From: Candidatus Hydrogenedentota bacterium
Lineage (GTDB): Bacteria; Hydrogenedentota; Hydrogenedentia; Hydrogenedentales; CAITNO01
Assembly (NCBI GenBank): GCA_011046175.1
Contig: DSBB01000204.1
Coordinates: forward strand, 1-13,360
DNA length: 13,360 bases
Direction of reading: 5' to 3'
Numbering within the stretch: the first letter of the stretch is position 1; each line of letters starts with the position of its first letter. The position numbers were made by a program, and so were the translations under genes. Below, in pieces: positions 1 to 5,318 of this stretch. Under the pieces are notes generated by a model that saw only the letters and a program-made list of their open reading frames with translations, had not been told where the DNA came from and did not search any database.

Positions 1-2
1 CC

Positions 3-980
3 TTTCTGGTGTTCATGTCGTTTAACGGACTGGTGCAGGCGGCTGGATGGCCGGGAGGCGTGGGCGCCGTGTCGGAATGGCTGCGCAAGGATGAGCGGGG
101 CACCATCATGGGGCTGTGGTCAACGAACTATATGGCGGGCAACATCATGGTAAAATCGCTTGCAGGCGTTCTCCTCGCTTATACGGGGTGGCGCTGGGCA
201 TTTTTCGGCTGTACGCTGGCCGCCTTTGCCATCTGGTGGCTCATGTATTTCTGGCAGCGTACCAAACCTTCGGACGCGGGCTTGACATCTCTGGTGGATG
301 ACGATACTACGGGGCAACTCGTAAATGGCTCCAGAGAGGAAAAGGTTTCCCTTCGCGATTATTTTACTGTCGCACTCAATCCCTTGATTTTGCTTATGGG
401 CGTCACCTATTTCTCGGTAAAGTTTCTGCGGTATGCCTTGGACTCATGGCTGCCGTCATTCCTGATGTTGCAGGGGCTTGACGCCGGTCAAGCCAGCTTC
501 TACTCGCAAGGGTTCGACATCGCCGGCTTATTCGGCGCCATAGCGGCTGGATATGTCTTGGACAAGTGGTTCAGAGGCAATTGGGCCGCCTTGAGCTTTT
601 TCATGGGTATAGGCGTCATTCTGGGATATCTGTCCATCATGTATCTGGGCACCTCGCCATTACTGATAGCCGCCTTTTGCTGCCTTGTGGGTTTCATGCT
701 CTATGGTCCCGATATGCTGTTGAGCGCCGCAGGGGCAATAGAGATAGCGGGAGCAAGCAACGGCGTAGTCGTGGCGGGCGTCGTCAACGGAATAGGCAGC
801 ATCGGCCCGGTTGTCCAAGAACAGGTAATTGGATTTCTGATGCGCGGCGATGCCGAACAGGGGATTATCTACACAAACAGGCTTACCCTGGGCGCCAGCA
901 TATTCATGACGGTTATGATTATTCCGTTGATCTGGCAGCTGCACAGGGTGCGAAAAAAACGGGGACCGGAACAAGCCTAA
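3..980 (+). CDS. OPA-family MFS transporter (GlpT/UhpT-like), 5' end missing
   Basis: Inner-membrane transporter of the organophosphate:phosphate antiporter branch of the major facilitator superfamily, which usually swaps a phosphorylated C3 or C6 compound for phosphate. The reading frame is open from base 3, so the start lies upstream; about 325 residues remain of a usual 430-460. Family marks are NGLVQAAGWP followed by the ERGTIMGLW loop, a PSDAGL turn after the first helical half (GlpT has a similar P-x-x-x-GL), and KFLRYALDSWLPSFL opening the second half. The Arg of this last motif (bases 429-431) matches the phosphate-binding Arg of GlpT (LLRYGILDW) by eye. The partner Arg of the first half would lie outside the window. 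The protein ends in a basic tail (RVRKKR), typical of a cytoplasmic end. Its TAA overlaps the purF stop on the other strand. The substrate cannot be told from this part. Confidence 0.88.
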   Translation, partial: FLVFMSFNGLVQAAGWPGGVGAVSEWLRKDERGTIMGLWSTNYMAGNIMVKSLAGVLLAYTGWRWAFFGCTLAAFAIWWLMYFWQRTKPSDAGLTSLVDDDTTGQLVNGSREEKVSLRDYFTVALNPLILLMGVTYFSVKFLRYALDSWLPSFLMLQGLDAGQASFYSQGFDIAGLFGAIAAGYVLDKWFRGNWAALSFFMGIGVILGYLSIMYLGTSPLLIAAFCCLVGFMLYGPDMLLSAAGAIEIAGASNGVVVAGVVNGIGSIGPVVQEQVIGFLMRGDAEQGIIYTNRLTLGASIFMTVMIIPLIWQLHRVRKKRGPEQA

Positions 981-2479
981 CGTTCATAAACCGCCGTGCT
1001 GTGGTCCACATGCCGCAGGTTGTTAGTATGCAATTCGTAGTCATGCGGCGTGGGCGTGGGATATTCACCCGTGAAGCAGGCCGTGCAGAAATGGGTCGGG
1101 GCGCCGCCTGTAGCGCGCAGTAACGCTTCAAGTTCCAAGTATTCCAACGAGTCCACATTCAGAAATTCGCGTATTTCCTCCACTGTCAGCCTGTGGGCAA
1201 TCAGCTTTTCCCTGTTTGGCGTGTCAATACCATAGTAACATGAGTTGATTATTTTGGGGGAGGCTACCCTGAAATGCACTTCCCGGGCGCCAGCGCGGCG
1301 GAGCGTCTTGATTATCTTGCGCGCCGTCGTTCCCCGGACTATGCTGTCATCCACCAGCACAATACGTTTTCCCTCAACCGCGGACCGGGAAGGATTTAAT
1401 TTTATCTTCACCCCGAAATCGCGTATCCCCTGGTCCGGCTCGATGAACGTGCGACCCACATAGTGATTCCGAATGAACCCCATGTCAAAAGGAAGACCCG
1501 ATTCATGAGAATAGCCGAGAGCGGCCGGGTTGCTCGAATCGGGAACCGCCATTACAACATCCGCGTCAACAGGCGCCTGCCGCGCCAGCTCGCGTCCCAG
1601 ATTCTTGCGCACCACATCCACGCTCTGGCCGAAGATATAACTGTCGGGTCGCGCCACGTACACAAACTCGAACAAACATTGCTTCGGAATCTCCGGCGGG
1701 AAGGGGTGCGACGAATGAGCGCGGTGCCGCGTGATGGTCACCACCTCGCCAGGCTCAATCTCGCGAATCCATTCCGCGTCAATGATGTCAAAGGCGCAGG
1801 TTTCACTTGCCACAACATACGCGTCCTCAAGCCGCCCCAGCCAGAGGGGACGGAACCCATGGGGATCGCGCGAAGCCACAAGTGAATCGCCATTATGAAT
1901 AACAACTGAATACGCCCCCACCACTTGACACAGCGCATCTATGACGCAATCGGTAAAATCCTTTTCCTGGGAACGGGAAATAAGATGAATAATGACCTCG
2001 CTGTCTGTGGTGGACTGAAAGATTGCGCCCTGCGCTTCGAGCGTCTCACGTAATGCCGCGGCATTGGTAAGATTGCCGTTGTGGGCGACCGCCATGCCCC
2101 CCCGAGCATAATCCACCACCAACGGCTGCACGTTGCGCAGATTGCTGGTGCCGAAGGTGGAATAGCGCACGTGGCCGATGCCGCAATCGCCCGCAACGCG
2201 CTCAAGTTTATGTGGCTTGAATACATCAGCAACCAATCCGACGCCGCGATGGGCGGTAAGTACGCCCTCCTGACCGCAGACAATGCCCGCGCCTTCCTGC
2301 CCGCGATGCTGTAACGCGTACAAACCAAGATAGATAAGTTTCGAGGCTTCAGGATGACCGTGAATGCCAAATATGCCGCATTCTTCGCGAAGATGATCGC
2401 CATCGGCGACAGAATCACCATAATGCCGCGGGCGCGTGACGCTGCATTGTGTGTCAAAGGCGCAACGCCTGGATTGCAT
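977..2479 (-). CDS. purF: Amidophosphoribosyltransferase (glutamine PRPP amidotransferase), Fe-S type
   Basis: Catalyses the first committed step of de novo purine synthesis: PRPP plus glutamine to 5-phosphoribosylamine, in the cytoplasm. 500 residues. The N-terminal nucleophile domain starts at Cys34 (EECGIFGI), with LQHRGQEGAGI (56-66), GHVRYST (102-108), AHNGNL (132-137) and the TTDSE loop (157-161). The phosphoribosyltransferase domain has the PRPP loop VLVDDSIVRGTT (374-385). Cys268, Cys414, Cys465 and Cys468 (KQCLFEF, NSCYYGID, CTAC) match the four [4Fe-4S] ligands of the Bacillus subtilis-type enzyme. That type matures by removing a propeptide to expose Cys; here the propeptide would be 33 residues. 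The ATG lies 2 bp past the purC stop behind an AGGAAAG-like site, and no other in-frame start lies before Cys34. Translational coupling to purC is likely. Confidence 0.97.
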   Translation of the reverse strand: MQSRRCAFDTQCSVTRPRHYGDSVADGDHLREECGIFGIHGHPEASKLIYLGLYALQHRGQEGAGIVCGQEGVLTAHRGVGLVADVFKPHKLERVAGDCGIGHVRYSTFGTSNLRNVQPLVVDYARGGMAVAHNGNLTNAAALRETLEAQGAIFQSTTDSEVIIHLISRSQEKDFTDCVIDALCQVVGAYSVVIHNGDSLVASRDPHGFRPLWLGRLEDAYVVASETCAFDIIDAEWIREIEPGEVVTITRHRAHSSHPFPPEIPKQCLFEFVYVARPDSYIFGQSVDVVRKNLGRELARQAPVDADVVMAVPDSSNPAALGYSHESGLPFDMGFIRNHYVGRTFIEPDQGIRDFGVKIKLNPSRSAVEGKRIVLVDDSIVRGTTARKIIKTLRRAGAREVHFRVASPKIINSCYYGIDTPNREKLIAHRLTVEEIREFLNVDSLEYLELEALLRATGGAPTHFCTACFTGEYPTPTPHDYELHTNNLRHVDHSTAVYER

Positions 2480-2481
2480 GG

Positions 2482-3375
2482 TTATAGTTCTTTCCTACCC
2501 GTAAGTTGGCGATAAGCTTCCATATATTTTTCTCTGGTTTTTTCAACTACATCATCCGGCAGCGGCGGGGGAGGCGAGTTCTTGTCCCACCCGACTTCTT
2601 CCAAATAGTCGCGCACAAATTGTTTGTCGTAACTGGGTTGCGGCTGCCCGGGCTTGTATTGATCCGCAGGCCAGAATCGTGACGAGTCAGGAGTCAGAAT
2701 CTCATCAGCCAGCGTAAGTCTCCCATCCAACATGCCGAACTCGAATTTGGTGTCACACAGAATGATGCCCCGTTCCGCCGCTATCTCGCGACCCCGCTTA
2801 TAGATGGCAATGGAAATCTCCGCCGCGCGCCGGTTTAACGCGCCGCCAATGATGTTTCCCGCTTCTTCCGGGCTGATATTGAGGTCATGCCCGTCCGTCG
2901 CCTTGGTTGCCGGGGTATAAATCGGCTCCTCGAGCTTGGACGCCTCGACCAAACCTTCCGGCAGTTTAATACCGCAAACGGTTCCCGACTGCTTGTACTC
3001 CTTCAGGCCGCTGCCCGCGAGATAGCCGCGCACAACCATTTCAACGGGCAACATCTCGCATTTATGCACCAACATGGAACGCCCGCCGAAAACATCCGCA
3101 TGGGCGTGAAATTCGTCCGGGAAATCCGCAACATCGGCGGAAATAAGATGGTTGGGGCATAAGTCGGCCATCTGCTCAAACCACCACAGGGAAATCTGGG
3201 TGAGAATGCGCCCTTTATCGGGAATGCCCACAGGGTTCACCCAGTCAAACGCGGATATCCTGTCCGTTGCGACCAGCAGCAGTTTGTCGCCCAAATCATA
3301 AATATCTCGCACTTTGCCGCTGACGTCAGGTTTCCTGTTCGGGAGCGTCGTGTTACATACAACTGTGTGATTCAT
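2482..3375 (-). CDS. purC: Phosphoribosylaminoimidazole-succinocarboxamide synthase (SAICAR synthetase), long form
   Basis: Joins CAIR and aspartate with ATP to give SAICAR, a middle step of IMP synthesis, in the cytoplasm. 297 residues, the long form rather than the roughly 235-residue enterobacterial form. Visible motifs from the chosen start: SGKVRDIYDLG near 20-30, LLVATDRISAFDW near 33-45, VVRGYLAGSGLKEY near 114-127, LCDTKFEFG near 207-215 and LADEILTPDSSRFWP near 222-236, plus the C-terminal extension of long forms (PSYDKQFVRDYLEEVGWD onward). The frame stays open to a TTG at 3417, but ATG 3375 is preferred because an AAGGAGA site sits 6 nt upstream and the protein then starts at normal length. 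The gene follows the GH4 gene by 42 bp and precedes purF by 2 bp, so the three probably share a transcript. Confidence 0.96.
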   Translation of the reverse strand: MNHTVVCNTTLPNRKPDVSGKVRDIYDLGDKLLLVATDRISAFDWVNPVGIPDKGRILTQISLWWFEQMADLCPNHLISADVADFPDEFHAHADVFGGRSMLVHKCEMLPVEMVVRGYLAGSGLKEYKQSGTVCGIKLPEGLVEASKLEEPIYTPATKATDGHDLNISPEEAGNIIGGALNRRAAEISIAIYKRGREIAAERGIILCDTKFEFGMLDGRLTLADEILTPDSSRFWPADQYKPGQPQPSYDKQFVRDYLEEVGWDKNSPPPPLPDDVVEKTREKYMEAYRQLTGRKEL

Positions 3376-3380
3376 CGTTG

Positions 3381-3387
3381 TCTCCTT
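3381..3387 (-). promoter_or_regulatory. Ribosome binding site of purC
   Basis: On the minus strand this reads AAGGAGA, 6 nt before ATG 3375. It is among the clearest Shine-Dalgarno sites in the window. It settles the purC start against the upstream TTG at 3417, which would begin only 3 nt past the GH4 stop codon and has no such site. Confidence 0.8.
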
Positions 3388-3417
3388 GCTGATAAGGTAC
3401 CAGTAAGTAAAAGGCAA

Positions 3418-4704
3418 CTATTTGAAAAAAGTGGACTGAAGATAAGGTTTGTTAATTTCCAACAGTTCTTCCAATAGCTTCCGGCAGCCTGTGGCGTTGG
3501 GCATCAGAGGATGCAACAACATCGCCTCGAAGGCCGCTTCCCGGTCGCCATGCACCGCCGCCGCCACCGTAAGCGATTCATAAGCCTTAATCAATTGCAT
3601 AAGGCCGCGTATGGATGGCTCCGGCGCCTTTTGCTGAATCGCTTCCGCGCCGTTTTCACCGATAATGGCGGACACCTCAACGGCAACATCATCGTCAAAG
3701 GTGGGCACGGCGCCATTATTGCGGCAGCACACCACCTGCCGGTTGCAACGATTGTTCTCAATTGCGTCCACCAGCAGAAACGCCGCCGTAGAATAATGCG
3801 CGCCGCCGCGCTTGCTCAGTTCGGCGGGCTTTTCGGTTAGCGAGGCGTCCTGATACTTCTCGAACAGCGCGTTCTCCACGTTCACCACCTCTTCGCCCCG
3901 GGTGCAGGATTTCCCCTTAAGCGTGCTCAACACCGTGTCCGTGCTGTAATAGTATTGCAGATAGTAGTTGCAGAACATGCCGAGGCTGCGAATCGCTTCG
4001 ATCATGTTCTCGCGGGTCGGCGCTTCTTCCCACTCTTCGCGGGCGTGTTCAATGAACTTTTCCAAAACCCGCGCCGTAATATCTTGTCCTTTGTACGAAA
4101 AATGACGCACCCATGACAAATGGTTCAGACCGACATAATCCATTTCGACATCGTCAGGCGCGCCGCCCAAGTGCTTTATAACATCCATAATCATGCCGAT
4201 GGGCACGTTGCACAGACCCACCGTGCGAATTTTGCTGTGTTTCAGAACGGCTTCCGTGTTAATGCCCGCCGGATTTGTAAAGTTGATGAGAAAACCCCTC
4301 GGGGAAAACTCTTCCATGGCGCGGGCTACTTCCAGAATGCGCGGGATAGTGCGCAATGCGCAGGCAAATCCCCCCACACCCGTCGTTTCCTGACCGATGA
4401 TATTGTACTTGAGACCCAGCTTCTCGTCGGCAATACGCGCAGGCATCTGCCCCACGCGAATCTGGGTAATGACATACTTGGCGCCGCGCACGGCGTCCAC
4501 AAGATTCGTGGTGTCATGCACGGTGAACGGAGAACCGTGGCGCGCGCTCATGCGCCGGGCAAAACCGGCGTTGATGGCCAAACGAGAAGCGTCCTGATCC
4601 ATGAGCCACACTTCGGATACGGGTATCTTATCAAGGCGGGAAAAAAGGCCATCCAACAGTTCAGGGGTATAAGAACTGCCGCCGCCGATTATAGAAAGTT
4701 TCAT
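3418..4704 (-). CDS. Glycoside hydrolase family 4 enzyme, probable 6-phospho-beta-glucosidase type
   Basis: GH4 enzymes cleave glycosides by an NAD- and Mn-dependent oxidation-elimination route in the cytoplasm, often on sugar-6-phosphates. 428 residues, normal for the family. The N-terminus MKLSIIGGGSSYTPELL is the Rossmann NAD site (glycines 7-9). IGQETTGVGGFACALRTIP (103-121) is the signature of the phospho-beta-glucosidase branch (usual form GPGG), followed by NFTNPAG (141-147). Cys165 (GLCNVP) and His195 (GLNHLSW) match the metal ligands, and the tyrosine-rich NYYLQYYYS stretch (247-254) lies where a catalytic Tyr is expected. ATG 4704 is chosen because the NAD fold begins there and AAAGGA lies 10 nt upstream; the longer ATG at 4755 adds 17 unconserved residues without a binding site. 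It heads the purC-purF unit, which is odd for this family. Alpha-galactosidase or alpha-glucosidase GH4 branches fit less well. Confidence 0.9.
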   Translation of the reverse strand: MKLSIIGGGSSYTPELLDGLFSRLDKIPVSEVWLMDQDASRLAINAGFARRMSARHGSPFTVHDTTNLVDAVRGAKYVITQIRVGQMPARIADEKLGLKYNIIGQETTGVGGFACALRTIPRILEVARAMEEFSPRGFLINFTNPAGINTEAVLKHSKIRTVGLCNVPIGMIMDVIKHLGGAPDDVEMDYVGLNHLSWVRHFSYKGQDITARVLEKFIEHAREEWEEAPTRENMIEAIRSLGMFCNYYLQYYYSTDTVLSTLKGKSCTRGEEVVNVENALFEKYQDASLTEKPAELSKRGGAHYSTAAFLLVDAIENNRCNRQVVCCRNNGAVPTFDDDVAVEVSAIIGENGAEAIQQKAPEPSIRGLMQLIKAYESLTVAAAVHGDREAAFEAMLLHPLMPNATGCRKLLEELLEINKPYLQSTFFK

Positions 4705-4714
4705 AAAGCATCGG

Positions 4715-4720
4715 TCCTTT
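4715..4720 (-). promoter_or_regulatory. Ribosome binding site of the GH4 gene
   Basis: On the minus strand this reads AAAGGA, 10 nt before ATG 4704. It supports the short start over the in-frame ATG at 4755, which has no purine-rich site ahead of it. Confidence 0.5.
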
Positions 4721-4789
4721 GGCACACGCGCACCGTTTAGCGCCTTGTCAGTCATCTTCTATGATCGAAAACAAGAAGTTCGCAAGCAT

Positions 4790-4868
4790 CGTCATTGCGA
4801 GGACGGGCTACCCGACGCGCCAATCCGGAAAAATGAGATCACTTGCTTCGCCTTGCGCGCAATAACAC
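4790..4868. repeat. Degenerate CGTCATTGCGAG-type extragenic palindrome
   Basis: The stretch opens with CGTCATTGCGAGGACGGG and closes with TTGCGCGCAATAACAC. The outer arms GTCATTGCG and GTTATTGCG (other strand) agree at 8 of 9 positions. The interior (CAATCCGGAAAAATGAGATC then TTGCTTCG) has the composition I associate with dispersed CGTCATTGCGAG-family elements that occur in many copies in assorted bacterial genomes. Only one copy is present in this window, so its repeat nature rests on recall and on the partial symmetry. Confidence 0.5.
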
Positions 4869-4993
4869 TACGTTGAGTTGTGGGCAACGCCCATGTTTAA
4901 GTAAGAAGACGAAGTTCTGCGCGTCAGGGCGTCCATTGTCGGCAATGATACTTATCGCGTCGGTAAAAGTCAATTCTGCTTTTTCCAAACTCT

Positions 4994-5056
4994 GTTGACT
5001 CATATAAAAATCTACTCGAAATGGTATTCGTTGACTCACATAAAAATCTACTCGAA
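4994..5056. repeat. 27-bp direct repeat pair, period 36 bp
   Basis: Two copies, 4994-5020 and 5030-5056, differ at one base of 27. Each begins GTTGACTCA, then T or C, then ATAAAAATC, and ends CTACTCGAA. They are split by 9 bp (ATGGTATTC). They sit near the middle of the GH4/esterase intergenic region, about 290 bp from one start codon and 263 bp from the other. Possible readings are paired operator sites, a small tandem array, or a duplicated end of a decayed element. TTGACT resembles a -35 box, but no -10 box follows at 16-18 bp in either copy. Confidence 0.75.
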
Positions 5057-5088
5057 CGGTTCTGTTTGATTCTATGCTTTTACATGTT

Positions 5089-5129
5089 GCCTTGCTCGCA
5101 ACGACGCTGCGCCGCGTTGCGGGCAAGGC
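5089..5129. repeat. Strong intergenic hairpin, 15-bp stem
   Basis: The left arm GCCTTGCTCGCAACG (5089-5103) and right arm CGTTGCGGGCAAGGC (5115-5129) pair at 14 of 15 positions, with the remaining one a possible U-G pair on the plus strand. The loop is 11 nt. No run of T follows on either strand, so it is not a standard intrinsic terminator. A REP-like extragenic palindrome or a folded leader of the downstream esterase transcript are alternatives. Confidence 0.6.
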
Positions 5130-5318
5130 CCGCCTTAGGCTGGTTATCAAATAAACACTGCTGCATCACTCTGAATTGCTTGAACAATGGAAACAAAGCC
5201 AGAACAGCGAGCCCATGCAGCGTATTGCTCCTTTGGAACAGCCGTAATTTCCCTTGTGTCCTCTGAATGCGATAAAATCCTTTCATGATTTTCCCCCGAC
5301 ATTTCAGGAGACCAAACC

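Larger units (their letters stand above)
4705..5318. other. Repeat-rich intergenic region between the divergent GH4 and esterase genes
   Basis: 614 bp without a convincing gene, between two divergently transcribed genes. It contains an imperfect palindrome (4790-4868), a small TGGGC-AAC-GCCCA hairpin (4881-4893), a 27-bp direct repeat pair (4994-5056), a 15-bp hairpin (5089-5129) and an AAGGC/GCCTT mini-palindrome just after it (5125-5136). Promoters for both flanking genes should lie here, but none is clear. A TAAAAT at 5273-5278 could be a -10 box for the esterase gene with no good -35. A TTGCGA-18-TAGAAG pair upstream of the GH4 gene is equally weak. The AGGAG at 5306-5310, 8 nt before ATG 5319, is the esterase ribosome binding site. 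The 103-codon minus-strand frame at 5150-4839 is not recognisable and crosses the repeats. Confidence 0.7.

Noticed and set aside
566..1123. 185-codon frame overlapping the transporter end and purF
   Set aside because: It is out of frame with the clear transporter and crosses into antisense purF; Arg/Gly-rich shadow.
1463..1885. 140-codon plus-strand frame opposite purF
   Set aside because: It is antisense to conserved PurF sequence, with Arg/His-rich translation typical of a shadow.
3376..3417. Purine riboswitch or PurR-type leader ahead of purC
   Set aside because: Only 42 bp separate purC from the GH4 stop, too short for an aptamer, and no conserved core was seen there.
4120..4740. 206-codon plus-strand frame opposite the GH4 gene
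   Set aside because: It lies over conserved GH4 motifs on the other strand and its product has no recognisable features.
4994..5056. Minimal CRISPR array
   Set aside because: There are only two units with a 9-bp spacer and no cas genes nearby; real spacers are about 30 bp.
4839..5150. 103-codon minus-strand frame in the intergenic region, possible small gene or decayed gene
   Set aside because: It crosses the direct repeats (giving a repeated RVDFY-x-SQ) and the hairpin, matches no family I know, and has no good ribosome binding site. The part after the repeats looks mildly protein-like, but not enough to call.
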